From NCBI GenBank assembly GCA_032173965.1, contig JAVUNC010000006.1, positions 17,458,028 through 17,522,027 on the forward strand: DNA of 64,000 nucleotides, given 5' to 3'. The stretch is from Sitta carolinensis (Eukaryota; Chordata; Aves; Passeriformes; Sittidae). The position numbers and the translations under genes are program-made. The notes under the pieces were generated by a model. The model did no database searches. It saw nothing but the letters and a program-made list of their open reading frames with translations, and was not told the DNA's origin. This document shows, piece by piece, positions 1 to 14,300 of the stretch (its first letter is position 1; each line of letters starts with the position of its first letter).

Positions 1-3000
1 AATTCTCCTGTCGTACTCGTGGTGTCTGATCATGAGGTGAAAGAAAATTTGAGTATGCTACACAGTCTTTGGATCAAATGTGCTGCATAGCTCCCATAAA
101 AGTTCTGCAACCCTCATGCTCACAAGCTTTTGTCCTTCTTGGTTTTCCTTATTAGATATGGTCTTTAGAAATCTGAAGTGTTCAGTGTTACCGTGTGATC
201 TTATATCAGTACAACATCTAGCTTCCAGCACGGAATGTAATTTTAGAAGGTAAGAAAGTGTAAAATTTGGTTTCCTCAGCCAAGTTAACCACATTCTGGA
301 TGTTAGCAGACATCTATAAAAAGCTACCAATAATGCAGAACTGGGCTTGTAGTATTGCATCTAGCAAGAGATTTTAGCTACTCTATTAGCTCTTTATAAT
401 TATAGCTGTTTTATTTGCCATATCTGGAAATTATTAAATATGCTACCTATATTATTTGAGAAACATCCAATATGAGCAATCTTATTCATTAATCTTTGAG
501 TTGCACAATATTAATCTAAAAATATTAAGGTCTTAGTCTAGAAAGGGAATTTGGTTGTACAGGTGAAAAATGCATTTTAATGGATAAAGTGCCTTCAATT
601 AAAAGAAGTCTTATTTTAGACTTAAAAGTTTTATTTTTATTCTTCAATAAATTAAATAAAATATTAAGTAGCCACAAAAATTAGATATAGTATTCCAACA
701 TTGTATTCTATGACTCTGATTCTTTTCCATCATTGTATTCCAGAGGCAAAATGTTGTGCATTATGCTACCATAACTTTTTCCTTTTAAGTTTTCCAGAGT
801 TGTTCAGAAGAATTAATAAGATTTGATAGAAATAATTTGTAAGATACATTAGAAAGTTCTTTAATTGTGTTTAACTAAATCCTTTTAAAAAAACCCCAAA
901 ACAAACCCTCACTGTATTTCAGATTTGCTAGGTATGGTCCAAACAGTTTTATAATTATTTCTTTATTTTTGAAAAAGTAAATTGCCCCACTATCTAAACT
1001 GTGACAAGAAATTGAATTGTACTGAACCTTTATTGGATATGTGCATTAGTCCAAATAACTAAAGAGCTGTAAACATTGATGATGACTTATTAACTGCTTC
1101 TTTGGGATGTGCAGAGTAGTTGCACTAGAAAAAGAATTTTTTAATGACAGTGGTATCTAAAATATAATGCTGTTTATTTTAGTATAAGGTACTCAGTGTG
1201 CATTCCAGATATAAAAGATATGTTGTTAAAAAGTTGCATTTACAGATGTACAATAATCTAAGAACAAGTAGGGCTGAGACTATTCTGAAGGTGCAGACTA
1301 TAATGAGAGGAGTTACCTTTCCTCCCTCTGCATTTCTTTTCCTTATCAAATATTTGCAGTCCCTCAATTCACATTAAGTATCATTTATGTCTCCACACTC
1401 ACACATATATATATATATTCATATATACTTATGTCTTAAATTAATAAAATGTAAGATATGATCACGTAAGGGAACAGGATACTTTAATTACAGCATTTTA
1501 GTGGTGTTAAAATTCTAAGAAACATCTGGAAGACCAGATAAGAGATAAATGTTTAGCTTTGTTATGAGTAACACACTAACGTACAATTAGGTTTTAATGG
1601 TTGTAACTTAACATAACTGTTGTATGAAATATTTTGTTTATCATTCATTAAAAACTGCTAATGTACTTGTGGCTTTTCATGGACTATATTTTTATGCATA
1701 TTATTAGTGGAATACAAATATGCAAAAAACCAAACAGTTTGGTGCTATAATGTGAAAAGAAATTTACACTAATCTTATTTTTAATTTCTATGGGAACACT
1801 TTTACCACAAATTCCATATTTTAATAATACTATCCCAACTCTATTTTTTAAACTCATTTTGTCACTGTTTTATAACAGAAACACTGTAAATATTATAGAT
1901 GTGGTAAACTATTATACTTGTTTTCTTATAAATGAAATGATCTGTGCCAACACTGACAAAATGAATTAATGTGTTACTAAGGCAACAGTCACATTATATG
2001 CTTTCTCTTTCACAGTATGCGGTAGAGCATATGGTTTACTCTTAATGGAACACTAGCTTCTCATTAACATACCAGTAGCAATGTCAGAACTTACAAACCA
2101 GCATAACAGAGAAATGGAAAAACTTATAAATTAGACCCTTTCAGTATTATTGAGTAGAAAATGACTGATGTTCCAAGGTACAATATTTAGCTAATACAGT
2201 GCCCTTTTCTGCATCTTTCTTCTCAAACGAAAAAAAAAAGCCAAATCAAAAAAAAACCAAAGCAAGAAACCTAACTTTTTCATGTTACAAATGCAAATAT
2301 TGAGGGTTTTTTCTACTTTAAAGTGATTGATATTCTTTTCGTTTTTAAGAACATGTTTCAGTATTTCTCTTCCTCATGCCATGTTTTACATAAGCTTTGT
2401 CTTTTCTGGTTCCCATTAATGCCAACATCTTCATGGGGAAATAGAAGTGCTCACTCCTATAATGAATTATCCCTACAGTAGATACAATAAAACAAACAAG
2501 AATTGTAAAATAAACAATGAAGCTTCCTTAACCATGGAGGATCATGCAAAAGAAATGGATACACCAGTTTGTTGGATCATCCTGTGGGAACAAAACAATC
2601 CATTGTTTTCCTGTCAGAGTGGTTTGGTGTTGGCTGCCATACTAAAACCAGTTTCCCTAACTGAAAAAGTTACAACTAGTTTTATGCCCACTGAAGTATT
2701 TTCTCCGTTTTTGCCTAATGTCTTGGGAGTGTCTGTGGCAGGACAGCACTAGGGGTGCTGTAAGGAGAGAGAATCTAAATAAATCTTATTGTATGCCTTT
2801 ACAAAGAGATCAATTCTGACTATGGCAACAACATAATTAAAACTCTACTGTGTGATTAGTATTTCCAGTTTAAAAATTCATAACAACTAATCTTTTCCTC
2901 TGAAAATTTTAAAAAACCCCCAAACCTCTAAAAATAAAGAAAATTCAAAATTATGCTGTATTTCTTTTGCTTCAGCACTCTTACCTTTACATCTCAACAC

Positions 3001-3770
3001 AGCAGTGATACAGCTGGATGATGGCCGGGTCGTAAGTGGTTGTCTGCTATCTTTGCAGGGGTAAAACTTGAACTGTCTAAGATTGGGTCAGTTCAGGGTT
3101 CCATGAGAACTGAAATCTGAAGCTGAAATTACAAATTTTCGATGCCACTATGGAAACTATTGAAACTCTTGAATCTCTAGTCCCTTGGTAGACTGTAAAA
3201 CATAACTTGAAAAAGAAAGTGCCACATCCCACTGGATTCAGCATGAATGCCCTACTTTTGCTCACAGTGAAACTCTTATTTCAGCAGTAGCTGTTCCAGT
3301 GAATCAGAGAAATTATATAAAATAACACTAGGAGGATCACAACAACCTTGTCCTTTATGTTATATTAGTTTAAAAATTATAACTATAGGTGGGTTTTAGA
3401 AGTCTAAGACTGTTATACTATGTGGAGGGTACAAGAAAATCTTGACTTAAAATTTATTATAAAATATAAACATGCAATTTCAGACTTGGACATTTAAAGT
3501 AGTGAAAGACCAAAGTTCAGCTTAGTCCACGGACAATTTTCTTCTTGCTTATTATCAGTTAAATTCTGAACCCCCCTTTCCGTTCTTATTCTTTCACTTG
3601 CATATTTCTTCTAATTCTGCTGCTTGCTCTTCTGCTGTTGATGAAGTTACTACAAATAATATTTAATGACCTAAGCCCCTTAGAGTCAGCAAACAGTAAC
3701 CATAGGCTGAGGCCAAAGCAAGAAAAGGCTCCATAGTCTGAAAGCAAGAACTGTTTATATCCAGGTGCTT

Positions 3771-3798
3771 GTGGGGGTGTGTGTCTGTGTGTGTGGGT
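3771..3798 (+). repeat. Short GT-rich repeat
   Basis: GTGGGGGTGTGTGTCTGTGTGTGTGGGT, an interrupted GT microsatellite. Confidence 0.85.
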
Positions 3799-4594
3799 AA
3801 ATAAACACAGTAAGGCATACTTCATTTGTGGAATCCTATTCTTCCATTGAGAGGAAGTCATCAACAAAAAAAGTGTAATTATCAGACTAGCCTAGCTTTT
3901 CCTTTTTTTCAACTGTATTGTGTATCTGCACCTGAGTGAACCTTTATCTCACCTCATCGAGGATACCTAAGCTGAGGATCAGTTTAACTTCAATCACACA
4001 AACTGTTACTGCAATTAGTTCTACACTAATTCAGCAGTGATGTCTGTCCTGAATATATTTTTACTAACAGAAGTTGTACATCGATATCCTTTGTAGAATA
4101 TAAACAGGTTAAGGAGGAGGAAGCTTTGCAAACTACTTTAACTTTATGAAACAAAAAGATAATATCCCTAAGTACGAATGGCTTGTTAACGCTATTCTTT
4201 CACAATCAACCTCTGCTAAAAAAGCATTCATTTTTAGCATTCAGCTTTGCACTTCAGTATTATAGGATGTATATTGCCATTGAAGAGTATTGATGCTAAC
4301 TCCTTCCACTTCAATAAAAATGAAGTGCAAAGAGTTGTTTATTATTTCAGTGTATACTCATTACTTGACCTGGTCACTCCCTCACTGGACTATACCACTT
4401 CTACAGGGAGAAATCAGTGTTTGTGAAGAAGTTGCACAGTTATTTGTAATTGCTTTACAATACAGTACATGGTAATAAATGTCTATGAATGAAGTTACCG
4501 ATTCAAAGAGATAATTAAAATGCATGTCTATCTGACTCCAGTTCCTGCCAGCTTTATGTAGCCACCATGCTGCCAGCATCTTTGTTATGTTTAG

Positions 4595-4647
4595 ACAAAG
4601 AAACTCTGTGTGGCTTTAACAATGAAACTCTATGTTGTTTTAACAAT
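4595..4647 (+). repeat. Imperfect tandem duplication, period about 25
   Basis: GAAACTCTGTGTGGCTTTAACAAT is followed by GAAACTCTATGTTGTTTTAACAAT. Old local duplication, no function suggested. Confidence 0.8.
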
Positions 4648-5835
4648 ACTTGAGACAATTGCTGAAATAAACATTTGGTTCAAGCCGGAGAATTACAATA
4701 CCTTTGTAATTCTGGTGAGGTGCATATACAATGGTTTATTTTCCTAGAAAAACATTATTTCATTGAGTTTCAGCTGGTGTTAAGACTTAAAGACTTAGCT
4801 TAGGCATCATGCAATGCTAGGTATTCCCTTCAAGAGAGAAAATTAATTAGAGAGCAAAGGAAGCCAGCATGCTTATCATTTGATCAGGTCATTGACATAA
4901 GTGCTTCACACTTTTTTAAAGCCAAAAGCTGTCTTGTACACCTGCTCAGAGGTCTCATCAATTTTATTCGAGCAAGGCAGTTCTTTTAAGCCTGTCCAAG
5001 GAAAAAGGTAGCAATTTTGATGGAGAGGGAAAAGGAGAGAAGTGTTGCAAGCTCTTTATCTTGATCTCATTGTTTGTTTCTCCACTGATGTATGTAATGA
5101 AACAAAGAGGATTTAATCATGGCAAACAGAGGACTATTGGCACCCAGAGGGATCTCATTTTCTCTCTTACAAGTCTGTTTCGTTTCAGGTTGCAACATCT
5201 TCTTTTCAGCCTATCCACAAGGCTGAGTTTCTTACCTGGGGCTCAAACTTGTGAGGCGTGAAGCTCTTTTGTTTTGACAGGTGCTCTTTGCTACTCGTCA
5301 GCCTAGCATTGGTGGCGCTAATACACAGAGCAAACTCAGATATGCTAGTGACGGCAGTTATCAAAATTCTGTCTGTAATGAGTTTTATTAATTCACTTCA
5401 CTTTTAATTCCTAGGGTAAAATGGTAAAAACAAATTCTGCTGATACAAGAGTAAGAAAGATGGTGGTCGTGCATTGCCAGATTTCTCCAGTTTGTATAAA
5501 ATCTCTGGAGTAAAGGAAATATCATAGACTAGTGAGAATCAGACCATAATCTCCATCACAGAATAGCTGCATACAGGGTGTTTCAAATGTAAAGAAAATG
5601 TGCAGAATGAACTTAAAATAGTCCTATTATTATATGGGTTTCAAACTCTTCCAGAAAAAAAGCCTTTTACTGCTGACCAGATGCCCTAAGAATAACATAT
5701 TATTTGCACATTTTGATCCTTAACTGGTGGAGTAAAAGGTGATACGATGATATTAATATAATATCAATAATAAATAATAACACACCTTTAAGATGAAATG
5801 GAAAAGGAAAAGACCTTAAAGTTGTGAACAAATAT

Positions 5836-5902
5836 CCTTGCCTTGCCTTACCTTTACATGCCTTTCTCCACTTGCCTTATCTCACCTTGCCTTCCTTCCC
5901 CA
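5836..5902 (+). repeat. Degenerate CCTTG/CCTTA pyrimidine repeat
   Basis: Repeated CCTTGCCTTACCTTT-type units over about 65 bases, mostly pyrimidine on this strand. Decayed minisatellite-like tract. Confidence 0.75.
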
Positions 5903-6582
5903 GAACCCTAAATCTCTTATGTACTCCTAGATATATCTTAGGTACAATTTGATGATTAAAGTCTAAATATTCTTTTTAATTTTGTCAATTAAATTATGTG
6001 GAAGTGATGTACACATTGTTCCTTTGTGGTTTAGAAGGAGCTGTTTAGCCTCACACTGTGGGATAAAAAGCCTGAAGCAAGAAATATTGGGTATCAATAA
6101 AATGTAGGAAAAAAGAAAAGAGAGTTCTTTAGATAAAGAATAGAAATTAAATTCAAGGTACAATATAGCAAAATTATTGGTAAACACTGATTAAATTACA
6201 ATTTGTTTGATTGTTTTAGTGGTTTTAATCCAGTTTTAGAAGAAAGATTATCCCAGTGGTTTGGCTTTTCTTTTCTTTGCTTTTCTTTGTATGTCAAAAA
6301 AATAAAATACAGCTGCCTTTTTTTTTTGAACCTTGTGAAAACAAGAATGAGTTGCTTCTCTGGAAGCTATTCAGATCTTAACTTCTGTCTGAACTGTCTA
6401 TAAGAGGACAACAATTCTGATAACCTGGATCTGATATCATCAAAGGTTTTTATTTTTCTGACCTCTAATTTTATCCTATTGGTAAACTTTGGGAAAAAAT
6501 TACTTTTTATTGTCCCACTACAATACTGTCTAGAAAGGTGTGTCTTGTCATCCCCATTTCAAAGAACTATGGAAGATCATGT

Positions 6583-6800
6583 CATAGAATCTTTCAGGGT
6601 GGGAAAGATGTCCAAGATCATCAAGTCCAACCATTAACACTGCCAAGTGTACCACAAAACTGAGTTCTTTAGTGACACATCTACATGTTTTTTGAACACT
6701 TCCAGGGATAGTAACTCTACCGCTTCCCTGGGTAGCCTATTACAATGCTTGGCCATGCTTTCAGAGAATTTTTCCTAATAATGAATTTATTTATATTTAA
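6583..6800 (-). mobile_element. CR1 LINE 3' fragment (degraded)
   Basis: The plus strand reads as the complement of a CR1 3' region: CATAGAATCTTTCAGGGTGG at the 3' end, then motifs such as AAGATCATCAAGTCCAACC, GCCAAGTGTACCAC, CACATCTACATG and TTCCCTGGGTAGCCT. It has several small differences from the family as I remember it and no usable frame, so it is older than the copy at 10.2 kb. Confidence 0.85.
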
Positions 6801-9800
6801 GATATTTATCAGATATACAATATATGGCTTTCATGATCTTACCCTTTTTAATGAACTGGCTTGCTCACTTTGATTAAAGCAATGAGAGAAAATTTAACTA
6901 AGCGTCAACTTTTTTCTTGGAAAAGAAAACTGATTTTTTTTCTTTCAGTCTTTCTGAGATTAATCTGTCTGATGATGCCTGTTTGTTAAACTCTCACAGC
7001 ATTTTGGGGCGGGGGTTGTAATTTTTTTGTTTGTGGTTTGGCTTTGTTTTTTTTCAGAAGGGTATTCTTGACACTTGGAAACAAAATTCTGCATAAAAAT
7101 CTGTTAGGATGTCGAATATTTGATTAATTCTATTTACAGCTTCCAAGAGCTACATTTATACAGACTCCTACAAGGGAGAGGGCCTTTATCAAGACTCTGA
7201 AATTTGGAAGGGAAATTTTTCCCAGGACCACCAGCAGAGTACTTCCCTGTGGCTGAACTCTTAGAAGGTATTTTAACTTAGTGCTGGCAGGTGCTCCTCT
7301 TTCAAGGTTCCATCCTGATGCCCCATGTCTACTTACATGAAGTACTTTAGAAGGATAAGAGTTGAGTGAACCCTGTTGAGATTTGACCCTGTTGAGATGT
7401 GTTTACAGAGATCTAGATGTTGGTGATCTGCTTTTCAAAATAGTCATCAGTTTCTCTCAGTGAAGTGGGCAGGAGGCAGAAAGGAAAGCCTTTCAGCATT
7501 ACCCCAGTTCTGTTATTTTTAGGCAGCTCTGTTTAAAGTCATAGGGTTTTGTAACCTTGTATGGCAGATGGATCTAAAGTTTTGCAATCCAGATTAAAAT
7601 TTACATCAAAATATAAGCAAGGAGCAGCACTAGTAAATGTGACAATTCACTAAAATTAGAGAGAAACTTAGCTTATTAGGCTCGTTAGTAAATGTCTGGA
7701 GTACAAGGAAATGTGCCTCAAAGTGTGTCTATGTAAAGCCTGGAATCAAAGTGTGCCTCAATGGCTTTCAGGTAGAACTTGCACTACTGTTGGTGAGCCT
7801 TTCATGACCGTTAGATTGCTCTCCAAATCAAGTTTTGGTCAGAGACAAAGAACTAATTGAAAAATAGTCTCCCGTTAATCAAAAAGATTTTTTTTTTTTT
7901 TTTTTTTTTTGCCTGTTTGCTGTCAAGCTGATTTTTTACACTGAAGCTCTTGGATGTAAGTGCTTTTAGTTTGGGGGATGATTGAGGGCACAGCTGATTT
8001 CTTTGTCACACCTGAAGATCAGGATCAGCAGAAATGCAAGTTCTATTCCAACACGTGGAATATTTCTCTTTTTCTTCTCTAATCAACTCTAAAACAGAAA
8101 CATGAGGACAGAAGAATGAATCAGACAGAAGTTAATGCCTGAAGTTCACGGAAAAGAGTTGTTCTGTACTACACCAAACAACTTCCAGCCTCTCAATGAG
8201 GATGGGGGCTTGAAGTTCTTTCTACAATATTCAATCAGAAGGTTTTGCATTTGATAGGGATCATAAATAGGATGAGATTCTGCATCTATAATGTAGAAGA
8301 AATTAGGGTGACTATATGTATAATTTTTTCTGGATTAAAAATCCCCAGTTGTCTCTATAAGCCTCATTCTTGTTCTTTTGTCCTGTTGTTTTCTGGATTT
8401 CTCATTGAGAATCTATCTCCTTGCTTTTGCACTTTCTGCACACTACTGCCTCTCTCTTCCATCTTAACTTAGACTAACACAGTCAAGTCTCTTCACAGCC
8501 AGGTTGCCCTAAACCCTTGTCCCCAAGGTTTCACAACCCTTCCAGCTTTTTTAGTATGCAACATGATATTCAGTTTGACTTGTATAGTTGTAATTATGTG
8601 CTGCTTTGATGAAGTGTTTTATTAATTCCATATTCTCCTTGGAAAAATGTGAGAATCTATCAATGCATAGCTTCCAGAATGTACACATAATCACATCAGA
8701 TTGCAAAATCCACCTTGTTTTCAAGTCTAAGATGTATTTCCCTACTTTCACTCTTCTACTTTTATTCTAGGGTCTGCAGACACAAGACCTACAACTATAA
8801 GATCTAGTTGCTCTAAGTGGAATCCCTACTGGATATCAGTTTGCTTGCAAAGTGGAATGAGATGCTTGAAGCTGATAAGGCATTCTGCTGAGGGAAGACA
8901 TAGAGTCTTTCCCCATCTCCTGAAGACAGATGAATTTCCAAGATTTTCATAAACAGGAACAGATTTTTTAGAAAGGCATTACATTTAGGATATTTGTTCT
9001 TTTTCCAGAATTTTATAATCCTCTCCATTGTATTAAGTAAAGAAAAATCTGATTTTAAAACAAGAGGACAAAACTTTTGCTACAGTGGAAGTTGATTGCA
9101 TCATTGATTTGGTGTTTGAAGGGTTAAATTGTAAAGCAGAGAGCTCACTTTTCAGAGATTCTATGACTTTAGGTAACAATGGTGTTTGAATTTACTGCTG
9201 GGATAGGAAGTTGAACAGCAAGGTTCAGCTTTTCTGAGGGACTCTAAGAGTAAGCCAAGAGGCCAGAAGGTTAAAGGGCAGTGCTCAGGCTTCCCATCAG
9301 TTCCAGAGACTCCAAACATTCAGGCATTCAGTGGCAGGATTCCCTCGTGACATTCAGATGAATGGCCAGTAGAAACGAAGAACTCAAACTGGTCCTGCTT
9401 TCAACTCTGTAAATTGTACCCTCCCTTATTCATTTAAATTGAGGTAATAATTAAAGAATAATTCTGCTAAAAGTGATAGGCAAGAAAAAAACACCCATAT
9501 TTTCTCAAATGCCTTAGAGCATTATTCGCTATATTTTGAACTGCAAGCAGAAATGCAGATAAACCCAGTGCATGTAGGGAGAGCTCTCACTCCATTGTCT
9601 TTTGCCATGAATATGTGCAGTAAGGTATATTTTGCACTAAATATAGCTTTATAGAGGACATAGCTTCTCAGAACGTGTAGTTTAGAGGGTTTGCTGAAGC
9701 TCAGAGAACAAGGTTTAGTAAGTTACAGCAGTGAGACTGTAAGTTAGGAAAGACAAGGGCTGTTGTAGCTCATCATTGTGCAGGAGACAGACTGATAAAT

Positions 9801-10225
9801 ACTGTAACGTTTATTAATGACCAAGGAGCTAGGGACCATTCTGTGTGCTACTTTTGGCTAGGACAAAAAGCACGTTCTGAGTTCTGGTTGATTACAAAGA
9901 CCATGTACAATTTTTTTATTTCCCTTTTCAATGTAGATAACAAAAAGTTGAGAACATCTTTGTTCAAAATTCCATTTGCTTATCCAGCTGTTGAATTTTG
10001 CCCCAGTTCTTTAACTTTTGACATCATTACACTACTTTTACTTCATTTAGGCTGTTTTTTTGATGAATAGAACAGCATCATACTGTAATTTTGCCTCTTG
10101 GGCTCCTGATGGTCTCTACATTAATTTCCTTTCAGTGTGTTGTGTTTATGTTCAATTATTATGCTTCTTGTATTAAACCTTCTGATTGATTTTGTCTGTT
10201 TTGAGCAATGGCTTCTATAATTTCT
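6801..10225. other. Intergenic sequence, no gene seen
   Basis: Between two CR1 fragments. It holds the T23 tract and a 16-base-period duplication (ACCCTGTTGAGAT at 7370 and 7386), otherwise nothing recognisable. Confidence 0.65.
7888..7910 (+). repeat. Poly-T tract, 23 bases
   Basis: Uninterrupted T run preceded by AAAAAGA. No retroelement is recognised on either side. Confidence 0.95.
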
Positions 10226-10786
10226 GATTTCACAGATTCATAGCATGGCTGGGGATGAAAGGAAGCTCTGGAGGCCATCTAGTCCAGTCCTCCTGCCAGA
10301 GCAGATTCACACAGAACAGGTTGCATAGAATCACCTCCAGGCAGATTTTGAATATATCCAGAAAAGGAGGTTCCACAACATCTCTGGACAATCTGTTCCA
10401 GTGCTCTGTCACCCTCAATGTAAAGAAGTTTTTCCTTGTGTTCAGAGAGAACTTCCAGTGTTTCAGTTTATGCCTATTGTGCCTTGTTCTATTGCTGGGC
10501 AACACTGAAAAGGGTCTGCCCCAGTTCTTTTGACACTTGCTCTTAAAATATTCCTGTGCATTGATAAGATCTTTTCTCGGCATTTTCTGCTTCAGGCTGA
10601 TCAGGCCCAGCCCCCTCAGCCTTTTCTCATAACAAAGATGCTCTAGACCCTTAATAGTTTTCCATAGCCACTGCTGGACCCCCTCCAGGAGCTCAATGTC
10701 TTTCTTGATCAGGGGAGCCCAGAACTGGACACAGTACCCCGGACATGGCCTCACCAGGGCTGAGGAGAAGGGGAGAATCACCTCCC
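10226..10786 (-). mobile_element. CR1 LINE fragment, 5'-truncated, with near-open reverse-transcriptase C-terminus
   Basis: Minus-strand translation over 183 codons gives the typical CR1 ORF2 C-terminus: ALVRPCPGYCVQFWAP, KDIELLEGVQQW, GLEHLCYEKRLRGLGL, RKNFFTLRVTEHWNRLSRDV. The low-coordinate end (CACAGATTCATAGCATGG on plus) is the degenerate CR1 3' end. It lacks the endonuclease and catalytic RT core, so it is a dead 5'-truncated copy, though not yet broken by stops over this span. It lies intergenically, about 11 kb past the PRKD1 3' end. Confidence 0.93.
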
Positions 10787-11308
10787 TCTCTGTTTTAGTC
10801 GAGAAGTGAAGTTTTTCTACCTAAATTCTACATGGGCCCTTGCATGCTTCAAGAAAATTGTATCCAGTCTTACAATAGCATTTTCATCACAATTTTTAAT
10901 GCCGAGAAATTGATTCCCCTGGCATGTTTTCATGGCCTGGCTTCTCTACAGTGAAACATACACATCTCCTGACCTAATCCCATTAGAAAGTCAAATTGAC
11001 CTAATTTTCCTTTCTTTATTCAGCCCTCTACAAGTTGACCATGCAACCAATGAACCAGTGATAACTTAAGTGTTTCAACCATGCCTGGGGGCCTTCTATG
11101 ACAGAATTCAACTGTCTTGCAAACAGCTTACTGGAATGCTTGTAAAAATTGATTTTTTGATGGCTTCTGGTTGTATTTGCAGAAGACAAAAGATTTATTC
11201 ATAATCTCATATGCTCTGGTATATGAGAAACACAAGTTTGACAACAGATAATGATAACAAGGAATTTTCTTAGTTCATGTTTTTTGGGCAGGAAGTGATA
11301 GGGGAGAC

Positions 11309-11357
<49 letters not shown>

Positions 11358-14300
11358 AGAAAAAAATCTGTAAACACCAGATCTATAAAATTAATTTTTA
11401 AACTTAAGTACGTGAAGTTTAGCTCCTTGGATGCTGAAATAATATATGTAAGACTAGTTACTATGATTCACAAAGAGCCATCTTTCTGCTTAAGTACACT
11501 ATCAACTTCAGCAGCTGTTTTGATTCATAATCTGTGCTGTAGCAAAGTTTATTTTAAAATACCAAGCAGGAGACAGGGCATTCAAACATCAATTACTTAA
11601 CCAAGAGGATTCAAAACCTGAAGTGCTTAAAGCTGAAATGAAACACATGGCAAATATTTTGCTTCCTGTCACACTGGGGATTCGATCCTGCAAGCTGTGT
11701 GAGTGCAAAGCTCCAGCTAGTCTGCAGTTAACAGGTGAAATTCTGACATTGTTGTCATCAACAAAAATCTTTCCTTCACCTTTCACAGAACCAATTCGAC
11801 CACATGGATGCTCTCAGAGCAGGGTAGGGTAAGGTCTCAGAGCCTTTAAATTCTTGTCATTTTAAGCTGGGTTCCCTGCAGGCTTGTAAATATAAAATCA
11901 TTTAATCCTATTCTTTAGAGACATTGGAAGGATGACAAAGAATGTCATACCTTCAGCCTCTGGGAAGGAGTGTTTAAATATTTGCATTTGGCTCTTGCAG
12001 CTGTGATTGGAGGTAGTCCACTTCACATCAGCCCTTCTCTGACACTGCATTCAGGTCTTCATGCAAGTTAGTGGTAGCCTATATATGGCAAAATAAAATA
12101 AAATTTAAAAATAAATAAATAAAGCCCCCCAGCCTATTACATATGGGTATATATTATACCCCTACATCCCTTCAATCCCATTTCCAAATCAGTATATACT
12201 TATCAGAGAGGAAAATGCCTACAGACAGCACCTGGAAATGCCAAAGCATTTAAAGCATAGAGGTGGTCGAGAGGAACTTGTATGAGGTACTCAAATTATT
12301 TTGTTAATGGTGCCATCTCCTGGTAGCAATTTGCTAAGCTAATCCTTGCCCCCACAAATTTCTTAACATTTTCTATTGTAATACCATACCCCTGAAAGAG
12401 GTAAACAAAGTAACTTAGATCGCTTTGTCTGCCAATGTCTGCTTTCTTATTTAATAAGGAATATTCAGTTAGGAAACAAGCTTTTATTAATAGTGTATTT
12501 TAAAAAAGAACTATAGACCCAGTGCTTTTGGAAAAGTTTTTTGGTTTTTTTTTTCTTCTCAAGTTGCTTTCATCTATTTCTTTTCATTTATATTTTAACA
12601 ATATAAAATCAAGTTAGATGATGCTGACAGAAAGCAATGAGTCTGCATACCAGTGCAGGTCCTTAGCCACCACATTTTGGGGAAGCAAAAGTGGAATTCA
12701 GAGTGGGTTAAGAATATTTGACAAACAAATTAACTGAACTCTGGAAGAAACTGATGGCATGTCTAACTCAGTATGTAATATGGCTTCAGATTTCAAGTGG
12801 GACTAGTAATATTTGAATACTGTGCCCAGAGCCTTACAAGGGCTCACTTTTCAGATCTAAGAAATAAAGTGTGGTAGAACTCAGAAATACTAAGACATCG
12901 CAGTGGGATAAGTGAAATAAACAAGTAATGGATTAATTCCATGATACTACACTGGGGAAAACTGTTTTCCGAATTTAGTAATTTCTTTCACTGATACAGA
13001 AGGATTAGTATGGTTGCATTGTGGCAAAGATGCTGTAAATTTGTTTTCTCTGGTTCTCTTTCTGTTCTGATTCTGCCAGACTAGGCTGTTACTGTGAAAA
13101 AAAAAGATGCTTCACTGAGATGCATCTCAATGCTTTTAACAAACAGAAAGAATATGTAACAGGAGTGATGGCAGTTTGATCTTCACATGACTTCTGTAAA
13201 GGTGGTTAAAGTTTGCAAAGGGCTTATATACTGTAAAGTTCAGAATGACACAGAAGGCAAACTTGTGATATAGTGCCTGTAAACTGGAAAATTTCTTAGT
13301 GAAGGTCAATTTGGCTTTTACTGTCCTTAGATTTGATACACAAATTTCTGTAGGATGACAGGTTAGCTACCTTTGCAGAAACATAGCCTCCTGAATGTGT
13401 GGATAACCTCCACTTACAAGCAGGAATGAATATCTATTCTGCATAAGCATTTCACTGTTGCAGATTCTGTTTTAATGTAGTATTTGTTTTTCTTCACATT
13501 TCTATGCTCAGAAGCCAGCACTAAATTTACTCTATCTTGTACTTGAACAGTGTTATCATACTCCAAAGTTTAATCAGCCAAAACCTCTTTTTGACTAGAG
13601 AAAAGCAGTCTTGCATTTTAATTTGCCACTTATTTGTCCATGTTTTTCCGCGTTTCCATCCTGTTGCTATCCTCTCGATCTTCTCAGCCAAAGGGAAGAA
13701 GGAGGTGCAAAGGTAATCTGGTACTGCTACTTCCAGACTGTGGCTGGCTTCCCCTGACAAGTGTAAAGACCCTCAAACAGAAAGGCTTTGCTGGAAGTAG
13801 GTCTTAATCAATAAATTCGTAAAGGAACTCAACCATGGCCAGTTTTGGGAGCAGTCCTAGGAGAATCATGCTGGAAAGTATTCCAGAAGAGGAGACTATT
13901 TCTATTACCATGTGATGCCAAACGTGCAGACAGGCTGAAATGGTAGTAAAAGAAATAAGGAAAATGTTGCCGTAAGTAGTGTGTGGATTACAACGGAACA
14001 ATTTGAAAGGGAATGGAGAAGTGAACTGCACATCTACTGGGAAAGGTCAAATTATGCAAGTGGCAGAATTTTTACTTGGGGAACTCTAATGATAGGCAGA
14101 TGTTAGCTACACGTTAAAGTAATCAACGCAGTTGGGTATCTAGTTGTGCAAAAAACAGCTGAAGACTTCAAAAATACTTAGGGAGACATTACAATCAGAA
14201 TGGTAAATAACAAAGTAAACTGTCAACATTTTCAATATATATTAGATGCCAGATACTGGAGAGTTTGGAGGCAAAAGAGATGTGGGACCAAACAGGAAGA

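Larger units (their letters stand above)
1..6582. other. Intergenic AT-rich sequence, no gene seen
   Basis: I see no exon-like frame, RNA gene or clear mobile element here, only the short repeats listed and an AT dinucleotide patch near 1405-1430. The longest frames (about 100 codons) have no recognisable content. Confidence 0.7.

Noticed and set aside
10255..10533. 92-codon plus-strand frame
   Set aside because: Antisense shadow of the CR1 fragment, whose real coding strand is minus.
11277..11600. 107-codon plus-strand frame with a long Lys run
   Set aside because: Produced by the A42 tract; no protein-like content on either side.
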